Source: Gammaproteobacteria bacterium
GTDB lineage: Bacteria; Pseudomonadota; Gammaproteobacteria; Natronospirales; REEB76
Assembly (NCBI GenBank): GCA_028870845.1
Contig: JAGWOR010000004.1
Coordinates: 30,887-94,886, forward strand
DNA: 64,000 bases
Reading direction: 5' to 3'
The notes under the pieces are model-generated. The model was not told the origin of the DNA. It worked only from the letters and a program-made list of their open reading frames with translations, and searched no databases. Of this stretch, positions 17,464-24,205 are shown piece after piece. The position numbers and the translations under genes were made by a program. The stretch's first letter is position 1; each line of letters starts with the position of its first letter.

Positions 17464-17783
17464 TCGCAAGCATTCACTTCGTTTGATGACCGAACATTGA
17501 ACCCAAAAATTCCCGGTTTCTATACACTTTCAAGCACGGTGGCATCACTATCACAGGCTCGACGCGCCGAAAACGCCGGTAGAGTTATTCCCAAAGATTC
17601 ACAGAAATTTTATCAGTGATTGCCGGCATGATTTGGCGGCAGGGCCAGTAATTCCATCTGACCTGGGGATATAGTCGCTGGTATCAAATATTTCACCTTG
17701 GCGGCACCCGTTTACAGCCGATTGCCCGGATTACAGGTGAATAACCATCGAATTCTGAAACCGCAGGCTGGAGCAGCAAGCGC
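17464..17783. other. Gap between response regulator and histidine kinase genes, 320 bases
   Basis: Both neighbours are read on the minus strand, so this region should hold the kinase promoter. A short TGCCG/CGGCA inverted repeat lies near 17621-17641, and AT-rich patches are present, but I see no clear sigma-70 pair, no known operator, and no credible open frame (the one at 17693-17884 overlaps the regulator in another frame). Confidence 0.4.
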
Positions 17784-18428
17784 CTATTTATTCGAGAGCG
17801 GGGACAGGCGTGCCGCATAATGTACGAGTGCCATGGCATTTGGAATCCCCAGCCGCTCCATAAGCTGTGTACGGTGGCTTTCAACGGTTTTGACGCTAAG
17901 CTTGAGTTCGAAAGCGATCTGCTTAACGTTCTTGCCTTCCGAGATCAGTTGCAGGATCTGCTTTTGTCTCGGAGTCAGCTGTTTATGCTGTGCAGGTTTA
18001 CCCACCGCCTGGCCGAAATAATCGTCCAATACACCTTTGGAGATTGCGGCACTGAGAAACACGCTGCCGTGCGATACCGCCTCAATCGCCAGTTTCAGTT
18101 CATCCGGGGTCGCTTCTTTCAGCACATAAGCCAAAGCTCCGGAACTCAAAGCCTGCATTACGTACTCATCGTTAGCGTGCATGGAAAGTATGATCACGCG
18201 GATGTCAGGATGTTCTGCATGAATCTGCGAAGTGGCCTCCAAACCGTTTACTTCGCCCATGGCCAGGTCCAGGATCATGATGTCCGGATGCAGCTTGCCG
18301 GCCAGTTCCACCGCTTCTTTGCCGCTAGAGGCCTCAGCAACCACTTCCACCCCGGTCATAGTTTGCAGAAGCTTGACCAGACCAGCACGGAATATTGCAT
18401 GATCGTCAGCGAGTACAACCCTGATCAT
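17784..18428 (-). CDS. NarL/FixJ-family response regulator
   Basis: 214 residues from ATG 18428 (MIRVVLADDHAIFRAG), which has GAGG upstream; earlier in-frame starts add only seven odd residues. The receiver domain has ADDHA, phospho-acceptor Asp in DIMILDLAMGEVNG, switch Ser in VIILSMHAND, and Lys in YVLKEAT. The LuxR-type helix-turn-helix follows: QLTPRQKQILQLISEGK and SVKTVESHRTQLMERLG. It is encoded immediately before the three-PAS NarX-like kinase and is its likely partner. Target genes are not apparent. Confidence 0.92.
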   Translation of the reverse strand: MIRVVLADDHAIFRAGLVKLLQTMTGVEVVAEASSGKEAVELAGKLHPDIMILDLAMGEVNGLEATSQIHAEHPDIRVIILSMHANDEYVMQALSSGALAYVLKEATPDELKLAIEAVSHGSVFLSAAISKGVLDDYFGQAVGKPAQHKQLTPRQKQILQLISEGKNVKQIAFELKLSVKTVESHRTQLMERLGIPNAMALVHYAARLSPLSNK

Positions 18429-18611
18429 CCGCATCCACCTCTGTGGCAATTATCGATACTGCCGATACCACCGCCGGGTTTCAGTATATCGCATGAATAA
18501 AACAAATATGCGTTTTTCAGCTAGCATTAGCCGCAGATACAGCCGGCGGCCTGCATGCCCCAGTTGCATGAGCGCTCCAATACCGCAACCTCGTTTACAG
18601 GCACAAGCAGC

Positions 18612-19559
18612 ATGGGCGATACCGAACCATCATCTAATAAAAATAACCCTGAAAATCCCGACCCCAATGGGCCGGGGATCGCAAGCTACCCGGCGCGTAG
18701 CGCAGTTCTGGGTGGCGGTCTCAGCGTGCAACGTGCACTGCCGCTTTGGCAACGGCGCCTCGTGGGTGCCTGGTGCTTTGCCGATCACTTCGGTCCCCTG
18801 AATTTCCGTGACCGGAAAATCATGGATGTGGCACCGCATCCGCACATGGGCCTGCAAACGGTTTCCTGGCTGTTCGAAGGTGAAGTTTTGCACAAAGACA
18901 GCCTGGGATTCGAAGCCCTGGCGCGTCCCGGCGGACTCAACCTCATGACCGCCGGCCGGGCCATCGCCCATTCGGAAGAAACCCCGGAACGCAATTCAGG
19001 CAAACTCCACGGTTTGCAGTTATGGCTGGCACTGCCCGAGGGTGAGCGACACCGGCAACCCAGCTTCGATCATTATCCCGAGCTGCCGGTGCTGGAACCG
19101 GGTGGCGGACGCGTGCATCTGTTCATGGGCGAACTGGCGGGTCAGCGCTCCCCGGCGCGGGCCTTTTCACCCATAGTGGGCGCGGAAATCGCGCTGGGAT
19201 CGAACGCCAGTATGAATCTGCCGCTGAACCCCGCTTGGGAGCATGCACTCTTCATCATAGACGGCCTGGTGCTGCTGGACGGCCAGCCGTTGTCGCCGGG
19301 CGCATTGCACTACCTGGGTACAGGACGCAGTGTCATCGAGATGCGCACCACAATACCTTCCCGTGCCGCACTCATCGGCGGCCCACCCTTCGGCGAGCCT
19401 GTCCTCATCTGGTGGAATTTCGTGGCGCGCAGCGCGGATGAAATCCAAATGGCACGTGAAGATTGGGAGCAACACCGCCGCTTCGGAGAGGTGCGCGCCT
19501 ACAAAGGCGAACGGCTCAAGGCACCGTCCTTCAGCGCGCGTCCACTGGCCAGCGGCTGA
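18612..19559 (+). CDS. Pirin-family cupin protein
   Basis: About 315 residues from ATG 18612; an ATG at 18555 in the same frame is an alternative, and neither has a strong ribosome-binding site. Pirin hallmarks are clear: APHPHMGLQTVSWLFEGEV with the two metal-binding histidines, then HKDSLG, then LMTAGRAIAHSEETP with the third His and the Glu ligand. A second cupin domain occupies the C-terminal half. Bacterial pirins bind Fe or Ni and have been linked to quercetin 2,3-dioxygenase activity or to regulation of central metabolism. Which applies here is not shown by the sequence. Confidence 0.88.
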   Translation: MGDTEPSSNKNNPENPDPNGPGIASYPARSAVLGGGLSVQRALPLWQRRLVGAWCFADHFGPLNFRDRKIMDVAPHPHMGLQTVSWLFEGEVLHKDSLGFEALARPGGLNLMTAGRAIAHSEETPERNSGKLHGLQLWLALPEGERHRQPSFDHYPELPVLEPGGGRVHLFMGELAGQRSPARAFSPIVGAEIALGSNASMNLPLNPAWEHALFIIDGLVLLDGQPLSPGALHYLGTGRSVIEMRTTIPSRAALIGGPPFGEPVLIWWNFVARSADEIQMAREDWEQHRRFGEVRAYKGERLKAPSFSARPLASG

Positions 19560-19582
19560 CAGGGCTACCGCGCCACCCAGGG

Positions 19583-20107
19583 TCAATTGCTACTGGCGGT
19601 GAGCTGTTCGGCTTCTTGCATGCGCAGGCGCACGTTTTGCAGATAGCTGTCAGTGGCTACCTGGGCATCGGTCATGGTACGGGTGTGGTTGGGCCCCTTG
19701 TTGTAGCAAACCACACCGCGGGCCCAGGAGGTCATCTGCCGCAGGCAGTAGGACAGGTAACGCGCCGCCAGCCGTATATTCAGCGCATCATTGCGTTTAA
19801 GGGTGCGCACACTTAGCTTCGCATCATCCACAACATGCGCCGCGGCTCGATGCAGCTGACCGCAGCCATACGCCCGATGATCGATACCATGCTTATGACG
19901 GCACAGGCTGGATTCGGTGATCAATACCGCTTCCAAAGTGCGCTCAAAATGATAATCGGCTGGAAACGGCTCGGCATAGTAGCTGGTACCCACCACCGAA
20001 GCGTATTCCAGGGCCCAGGACTGATGCGGCGTGAGCGGCCCGCCTGCATACGCCATAGGCGTGGCAAGCATGATAGCCATGCCAAAAACTGCGGCGGTGA
20101 TTTTCAA
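19583..20107 (-). CDS. Exported lytic-transglycosylase-like protein
   Basis: 174 residues with a signal peptide cleaved after about AYA (residue 21). The pattern of an SLT lysozyme-like domain is visible: catalytic Glu in LITESSLC (E65), a GLMQ-like AYGCGQLH, a helix with NIRLAARYLSYCLRQM, and VVCYNKGP in place of the usual AYN-GP. It should therefore cut peptidoglycan glycan strands in the periplasm. Four cysteines placed around the active site (LCRHK, YGCGQ, SYCLR, VVCYN) are unusual and could form two disulfides. It converges on the pirin gene with 23 bases between stops. Confidence 0.75.
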   Translation of the reverse strand: MKITAAVFGMAIMLATPMAYAGGPLTPHQSWALEYASVVGTSYYAEPFPADYHFERTLEAVLITESSLCRHKHGIDHRAYGCGQLHRAAAHVVDDAKLSVRTLKRNDALNIRLAARYLSYCLRQMTSWARGVVCYNKGPNHTRTMTDAQVATDSYLQNVRLRMQEAEQLTASSN

Positions 20108-20186
20108 TTCAGCATGCGTCCGCCGTGGTTTGGGGTGCGCAATGTTACCCGAACTGCGCCACCTTTGGATAGCGTCACTGCCCGGA

Positions 20187-20426
20187 TCAGAATCTCACAC
20201 TCAAGCCCACGGTCAGATACTGGTCGCTTTTGAACGGTATCGCGCCGGTTGCATCCGGCTGAGGATGCTGAATGTAGTCCCAGATGTACGACACAACCAG
20301 GTTGAGATGGTGTTTGATCTCAAATTCAAGCGTGGTCACGATATGTTGAGTGTATCGGCCCGCCAGCGCCAGGGTAAACAACAAGGCAGCAGTCATTAAA
20401 ATGCCGCTGCGAATGAATTTGATCAT
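20187..20426 (-). pseudogene. DUF481 (YdiY-like) outer-membrane protein remnant
   Basis: 79 residues from ATG 20426, with GGGAG seven bases upstream. A signal-peptide-like start (MIKFIRSGILMTAALLFTLA) runs almost directly into SYIWDYIQHPQPDATG and SDQYLTVGLSVRF. The latter two pieces are what I would expect at the extreme C-terminus of DUF481 proteins, which are normally about 230-280 residues long. The central beta-barrel is missing, so this looks like an internal deletion that left the frame open. It may still be translated, but it cannot form a normal barrel. The alternative is a genuine two-strand exported peptide. Confidence 0.6.
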
Positions 20427-20701
20427 GGTCATTCTCCCGTGAGTGCTTCCATAGCAGATAACCTTGCCGCGAATTCCATATTGCAGAATCCCAGCAAGCC
20501 CGGCACCTGCCACACTTGCCATGGACACGATATGGACTGGCAGTGTTTAGCTGCCTGAGTAAGGCGGGTAATTGTTTGCGATAACCGGCGGGCTTGCTAT
20601 TGGACTTTGGTCCTATTACAGACTGTTGCCCTGGCTTCCGCCCACAGCCCTACAACAGGATGATTCTCATCTGTGAGCTTCAGCAGGAATGGTTTATGGG
20701 A

Positions 20702-21274
20702 TCAGTGAATGCTTTGTGCCGCTTTGGATGACATCAGGTAGTCGTACAGGCTCTGGTAGTGCTGCAAGGCGCCCTGCCCGAAGATCGGGTCGATCACCGA
20801 CTTGGACCGGCGGTAGACCTCCTGCCAGTCCTGGTCTTTGAGGTGCTGATCCGCCAGCGGGAACAGTTCCGACTCCTCACTGATGATGTGCTTGGCCTGT
20901 TGTGCGCAATATTCGGTGGCAACCTGCTTAAGCTCCCTGCAGGACTGGGCCTCGCCGGACTGGGCTTCGCGGATCAGGCGCAGCATGGCGATTTCCTGGT
21001 TGGCAAACCGCTTGTGCTGCTCCTTTATCTCCTCGCAGAGCCGGTTCGATGGCGGATGCAGGGCCGGCAGTCTGGCCAGGATGATTTCCTCGCAGGGGTG
21101 ATGCGTGACCCCGGGGTAGTTGTGCATATAGCCGATGGCATTGTTGAGCAGCTCGAATGCCTGCAGATCATTGGTTCCCTGCAGGGTTTCCGACTGGAAG
21201 CGGATCAGCAGCAACACGCGTTCGATGTTGCGATGCTCATCATACAGGGACTGAATTACTTCAGGACGCAACAC
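20702..21274 (-). CDS. Hemerythrin-domain protein
   Basis: 190 residues from GTG 21274 (VLRPEVIQSLYDEHRNIE), with GGTGGGA just upstream; TTG 21271 is an alternative. The longer frame opening at 21325 would begin upstream of the predicted transcript. Likely di-iron ligands are H in YDEHRNIE, HH and EE in GVTHHPCEE, H in EQHKRF, and H/E in HIISEESELFP. Cytoplasmic hemerythrins of this type handle oxygen, nitric oxide or iron under low oxygen. An FNR-like box at 21331-21344 and a Fur-like box at 21392-21412 lie directly upstream, fitting such a role. Confidence 0.88.
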   Translation of the reverse strand: MLRPEVIQSLYDEHRNIERVLLLIRFQSETLQGTNDLQAFELLNNAIGYMHNYPGVTHHPCEEIILARLPALHPPSNRLCEEIKEQHKRFANQEIAMLRLIREAQSGEAQSCRELKQVATEYCAQQAKHIISEESELFPLADQHLKDQDWQEVYRRSKSVIDPIFGQGALQHYQSLYDYLMSSKAAQSIH

Positions 21275-21330
21275 CGATTCCCACCCGCCTGGTACCCCAA
21301 GGCAAGTTAACAGCCACGTACGCAAAGAAA

Positions 21331-21344
21331 TTGATTTAGATCAG
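21331..21344 (-). promoter_or_regulatory. FNR/ANR-type box before the hemerythrin gene
   Basis: TTGATTTAGATCAG matches 9 of 10 defined positions of TTGAT-N4-ATCAA. Read towards the hemerythrin gene, a weak minus-10 (TAACTT, 21309-21304) lies 21 bases on. That places the box about 41 bases upstream of the start point, the usual activator position. The implied start point near 21297 fits the GTG at 21274. Confidence 0.6.
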
Positions 21345-21391
21345 TCAGCGGCCAGATTCCACGGATGGATGCTGCATTTGAATTTCTTACA

Positions 21392-21412
21392 TGAGAATGA
21401 ATTTCATTTTCA
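21392..21412. promoter_or_regulatory. Fur-box-like palindrome
   Basis: A 21-base sequence starting TGAGAATGAATTTCAT and ending TTTCA. It equals its own reverse complement at 18 of 21 positions and fits the Fur pattern of adjoining GATAAT-like hexamers. It lies in the divergent region between hemerythrin (minus) and sortase (plus), about 120 bases upstream of the hemerythrin start and 225 upstream of the sortase start. Confidence 0.5.
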
Positions 21413-21563
21413 TTTAAGCATTACCTGTGCCAATGCGGCCAAATATACATTTATAACGAGTTGAAATCCTTCCTTAAGTTCAAAATGAATTCTCCCGGCA
21501 TTCATCACTTACCGGTAGCCCATCAAATCGACCGGGATAACCAGAGATTCAAATCGAGCGAGA

Positions 21564-21605
21564 CTGATCTGAATCAATGTCTTACACAGGGCCGAGCATT
21601 AATAT
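21564..21605 (+). promoter_or_regulatory. Predicted class II FNR promoter of the sortase gene
   Basis: The FNR-like box CTGATCTGAATCAA (21564-21577, 9 of 10 defined bases) is followed after 22 bases by TAATAT (21600-21605). With TAATAT as minus-10, the start point falls at about 21612 and the box centre at -41.5, the standard class II position. This argues that translation begins at the ATG at 21637 and not at the earlier ATGs at 21577 or 21604. Confidence 0.55.
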
Positions 21606-21636
21606 GCGGTTGGTATCACATGGAAGCGATCCGCTC

Positions 21637-22326
21637 ATGATTCGCCATTCCCTACGCCGCAGGTCAGCAACGATATGCTGGGTCTTAGGTATAAGTCTGC
21701 TGGCCGTGTATCTTGCGGCGCGCGTCCAAGGCGAACTGCAAAGACGACAGGCAATCTCGGCCTTCATGGCCGCAGCCTCGGCGCACAACTTTAACGCCGG
21801 CATCACCTACGAGAATACACAGAACCTATCGCAAACCCCGCTCGGTTTTGGCGCGCCCAACGAATCTCACTGGTCCCAGGGCCGTATTCGCGCCTATCGC
21901 ACAGCGACAGCGGCGGCATCCCCGGATTCCGGAGGTCCGATCGCCATACTGCAGATTCGCCGCCTGGGACTGGAAGTGCCGGTGTACGCCCAGCTCAACG
22001 AAGTCAACCTGAACCGCGGAGCCGCCTTGATTGCGGGCACGGCGCCGCCGGACAGCGACGGCAACACGGCGATTGCCGCCCATCGCGATGGCTATTTTCG
22101 GGTACTGAAAAACCTGGTCACGGGTGACCTCATTCAGGTACAGACATTCACGCGTGTGCGCACCTACCGGGTCACGAATCTAGAAATCGTGAAACCTGAC
22201 AATGTTTCAGTATTGCGCGGCACGCCAGATTCCGAGGTCACGCTGGTGACCTGTTACCCATTCTATTTTGTCGGGAGTGCGCCACTGCGCTACATCGTAA
22301 GGGCGGTGGCGGTCAATCAATCATGA
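21637..22326 (+). CDS. Class D-type sortase
   Basis: 229 residues from ATG 21637 (MIRHSLRRRSATICWVLG); earlier starts lie before the predicted transcription start. A basic N-terminus and one membrane anchor (VLGISLLAVYLAARVQG) put the catalytic domain in the periplasm. The catalytic triad is intact: H149 in AAHRDGYFR, C206 in TLVTCYPFYF and R218 in SAPLRYIVRA. The TLVTCYPF form is typical of class D-like sortases. Such enzymes cut sorting signals of the LPxTA/LPxTG type and join the cleaved protein to an amine. The following gene, 54 bases on, has exactly such a signal. Sortases are uncommon in Gram-negatives, and the acceptor is unknown. Confidence 0.88.
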   Translation: MIRHSLRRRSATICWVLGISLLAVYLAARVQGELQRRQAISAFMAAASAHNFNAGITYENTQNLSQTPLGFGAPNESHWSQGRIRAYRTATAAASPDSGGPIAILQIRRLGLEVPVYAQLNEVNLNRGAALIAGTAPPDSDGNTAIAAHRDGYFRVLKNLVTGDLIQVQTFTRVRTYRVTNLEIVKPDNVSVLRGTPDSEVTLVTCYPFYFVGSAPLRYIVRAVAVNQS

Positions 22327-22380
22327 TATGGATATTTTGGTCGTCAATATGTTTTGCATAACTGCAAAAGGAGTATTGCA

Positions 22381-23025
22381 ATGAAAAGCAAGAGCATTGT
22401 TTTGAAGATGATTACAGCGGTAGTGGCATTGGGAATTTTCATGGCCAGCGGTGCCGTGCTGGCACAGGACCAGGAAAGTACCGCCCAGAACCTGCCGCCT
22501 CCACAGATTGATACTGCAAGTTGCGCGCAAATACAGTGGGCGCCGCAGATCGTGGCGGAATACCCACGCATGCCCCGGGCCTGCCAGGAAGTCGTAACCG
22601 CCAACGACGTGAAATGGGTGCGGTTCGGCGCCAAGCTGGTGCGCATTACCAACAATGTCGCGCTCATGGAGATCCAGAACCCGCATGGCGGGTCGCTGGG
22701 GACTTTCCGGATCAGACCCACTGCGGCTGCAAGAATCAAGGTCGATGGAGAGGAATACAGTTATTGGCAGATACCCAAGGGCCATGTACTGAATTACTAC
22801 ATCCAGGAAGGGAAAGTGGGCGTGGCGACCGCACCTGGTGAGCCGGAAGCGGAGCTGGCGGTTATCGAGCCGCCGCCGGCCACGGAGGTAGCGGAAACCG
22901 AGCGTCCCCAACCTCCAGCAGCCCTGCCAGAAACCGCCGGACCGCTTCCCTGGATTGCATTGTCCGGGATTGTGCTGGTGCTGGTGGGTCTTGGATTGAC
23001 ACTGGGCCGCCGGCGTTCATGGTAA
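22381..23025 (+). CDS. Sortase substrate: exported protein with C-terminal LPETA sorting signal
   Basis: 214 residues from ATG 22381, with AAGGAG eight bases upstream. The signal peptide (MITAVVALGIFMASGAVLAQ) is followed by a globular region of about 120 residues (YPRMPRACQEVVTANDVKWV, ending GKVGVATAP). Then comes a Pro/Glu-rich spacer (about 145-181), LPETAG at 182-187, a hydrophobic helix, and the basic end LGRRRSW. This is a complete sorting signal. Two Cys in the globular part (ASCAQIQ and RACQEVV) may pair. I do not recognise the domain. Adjacency to the sortase makes it the presumed sole substrate. A strong stem-loop follows at 23057. Confidence 0.85.
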   Translation: MKSKSIVLKMITAVVALGIFMASGAVLAQDQESTAQNLPPPQIDTASCAQIQWAPQIVAEYPRMPRACQEVVTANDVKWVRFGAKLVRITNNVALMEIQNPHGGSLGTFRIRPTAAARIKVDGEEYSYWQIPKGHVLNYYIQEGKVGVATAPGEPEAELAVIEPPPATEVAETERPQPPAALPETAGPLPWIALSGIVLVLVGLGLTLGRRRSW

Positions 23026-23056
23026 ACCGGCATACGTCGATGTCTGCTTGAACAGG

Positions 23057-23083
23057 CGGGGAGCGTAAAGAGTTTGCTCCCCG
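23057..23083 (+). terminator. Stem-loop after the sortase-substrate pair
   Basis: CGGGGAGC (23057-23064) and GCTCCCCG (23076-23083) form a perfect 8-bp stem with an 11-base loop, 31 bases after the substrate gene. There is no T-run after it, so it may be an RNA-stabilising hairpin or a factor-assisted terminator. Confidence 0.5.
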
Positions 23084-23150
23084 TCTGCTGGCAATACCTG
23101 GCACAGGACCGACTGAATCAGTACGACAACTGCAGCCAGCAGCAACCGGG

Positions 23151-23192
23151 ATGACCTGAATCAATGCCGGACTCGCAGGTGCGCGTTATTCT
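23151..23192 (+). promoter_or_regulatory. Predicted class II FNR promoter of the glycine-zipper lipoprotein gene
   Basis: ATGACCTGAATCAA (23151-23164; 8 of 10 defined FNR bases) is followed after exactly 22 bases by TATTCT (23187-23192), giving a start point near 23199 and a box centre at -41.5. The geometry is identical to the sortase promoter. The CTGAATCAA half is also identical in the two sites. Confidence 0.45.
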
Positions 23193-23231
23193 GAAAATAT
23201 GGATTAACACCTGTCATCGGAGGATAGGGTC

Positions 23232-23687
23232 ATGAAAGTCACAGGCTTGGTTGGAACGGTTTTGGTTTTCTTACTGGCGGGTTGTGCGTCGGGCATGGGC
23301 GGCACCACTTATAGTCGCGGTGAGGCCGGCGCCGTGCAGAGCGTGCAGTACGGCACCGTGGTGTCGCTGGTTCCGGTGCGCATCGAAGGCACCAAGACCG
23401 GCATCGGCACCGCGGCCGGGGCGGTGGCGGGCGGCATCGCCGCCAGCGGCATCAGCGGCGGCAAAACCAGCGCCGTGGCCGCGGTCATCGGCGCGGTGGC
23501 CGGCGGTCTGTTGGGATCCGCCGCCGAGGAAGGCTTGACCCGCACGGACGGTGTGGAAATCGGCCTCAAGATGGACGATGGCCGCTCGATTTCCATCGTC
23601 CAGGCGCTGCAGCCCAACGAGGTATTTCGCGTGGGCGACAAGGTGCGGGTGCTGTACTCCGGCCAGAAGGCGCGCGTCACCCATTAA
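23232..23687 (+). CDS. Glycine-zipper (17-kDa antigen/SlyB-like) outer-membrane lipoprotein
   Basis: 151 residues, ATG 23232 with GGAGG upstream. Lipobox LLAGC places the lipidated Cys near residue 18. The middle is a Gly/Ala-rich helical hairpin (GTAAGAVAGGIAASGISGGK and VIGAVAGGLLGSAAEEG) of the glycine-zipper 2TM type. The C-terminal region (EIGLKMDDGRSISIVQAL, FRVGDKVRVLYSG) matches SlyB/PcP-like proteins. Members stabilise the outer membrane and are often induced by divalent-cation or envelope stress. An FNR-like promoter precedes it, suggesting induction at low oxygen here. Confidence 0.85.
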   Translation: MKVTGLVGTVLVFLLAGCASGMGGTTYSRGEAGAVQSVQYGTVVSLVPVRIEGTKTGIGTAAGAVAGGIAASGISGGKTSAVAAVIGAVAGGLLGSAAEEGLTRTDGVEIGLKMDDGRSISIVQALQPNEVFRVGDKVRVLYSGQKARVTH

Positions 23688-23884
23688 TTCTTTAGACGTG
23701 AAACTCGTCATCGGGGATCGCGGCCATCACCGCTGACTTATATTATGCGGCTGCTTCCTAATCTGACCACGCTCAATAAACGACTTACGTGTTGTTTAAG
23801 TACTCACCTGTTTCAAGGTTGTGGCGCTTATTTGCCCTAGCGGGAGAAAATAAGGAATTAACCAGCCGCAATCATGTGGCGATC

Positions 23885-24106
23885 TCAGGTTGATGACTTG
23901 GGCGAGCTGGCAACCGGGCTGTCGCTATCCTCATCTGGCCGCCAGGGTTGACCAGTATGCTGCTCAATGTAATCCCGAATCAGCTTGCGGACGACTTGTG
24001 ACGGTGTCATATCCGTCTCGGCGCATAGGCTCTCGAACACCGCTTTCTTTCGAGGATCAATCAATATCGTGAGGCGGGCCGTACGGTTTTCCGGAGCCAT
24101 AAGCAT
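23885..24106 (-). CDS. Ribbon-helix-helix (CopG/Arc-type) DNA-binding protein
   Basis: 73 residues (MLMAPENR; ATG 24100 two codons later is equally possible). RLTILIDPRKKAVFESLC gives the DNA-contacting beta-strand and first helix. MTPSQVVRKLIRDYIEQH is the second helix with the usual S/T-P-S-Q turn. The acidic, Ser-rich tail (DEDSDSPVASSPKSST) is disordered. It is divergent from the Ehr operon. A near-perfect palindrome (24108-24120) abuts its start codon, and it has a perfect minus-10 (TATAAT, 24143-24138), so autoregulation and perhaps control of the operon are plausible. Confidence 0.75.
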   Translation of the reverse strand: MLMAPENRTARLTILIDPRKKAVFESLCAETDMTPSQVVRKLIRDYIEQHTGQPWRPDEDSDSPVASSPKSST

Positions 24107-24107
24107 G

Positions 24108-24120
24108 TTAATCCGATTAA
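24108..24120. promoter_or_regulatory. Palindrome, candidate operator for the ribbon-helix-helix protein
   Basis: TTAATCCGATTAA is symmetric except for its central base. It lies 1-14 bases upstream of the regulator start codon and just downstream of that gene's predicted transcription start. Short palindromes of this size suit ribbon-helix-helix dimers. The assignment is inferred from position. Confidence 0.4.
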
Positions 24121-24122
24121 TA

Positions 24123-24152
24123 TTTACATCGCTTATGATTATAACGTAATAT
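24123..24152 (+). promoter_or_regulatory. Predicted sigma-70 promoter of the Ehr/Hyf-like operon
   Basis: TTTACA (24123-24128), 18 bases, TAATAT (24147-24152); the start point would be near 24159. It overlaps the divergent regulator promoter, so the two transcripts should compete. A 7-bp hairpin (24181-24201) then precedes the first start codon. Confidence 0.4.
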
Positions 24153-24166
24153 GCGCGTCCGTTAAA
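24138..24166 (-). promoter_or_regulatory. Predicted sigma-70 promoter of the ribbon-helix-helix gene
   Basis: On the minus strand, TTTAAC (24166-24161) is separated by 17 bases from a perfect TATAAT (24143-24138). The implied start point near 24131 is 25 bases from the gene. Confidence 0.5.
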
Positions 24167-24205
24167 CCCGGCCCATGACTACCGGGTTGGGATTACCCGG
24201 TTTAC

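Noticed and set aside
17693..17884. 63-codon open frame overlapping the response regulator gene
   Set aside because: Lies in another frame on the same strand over a certain gene, with no supporting features.
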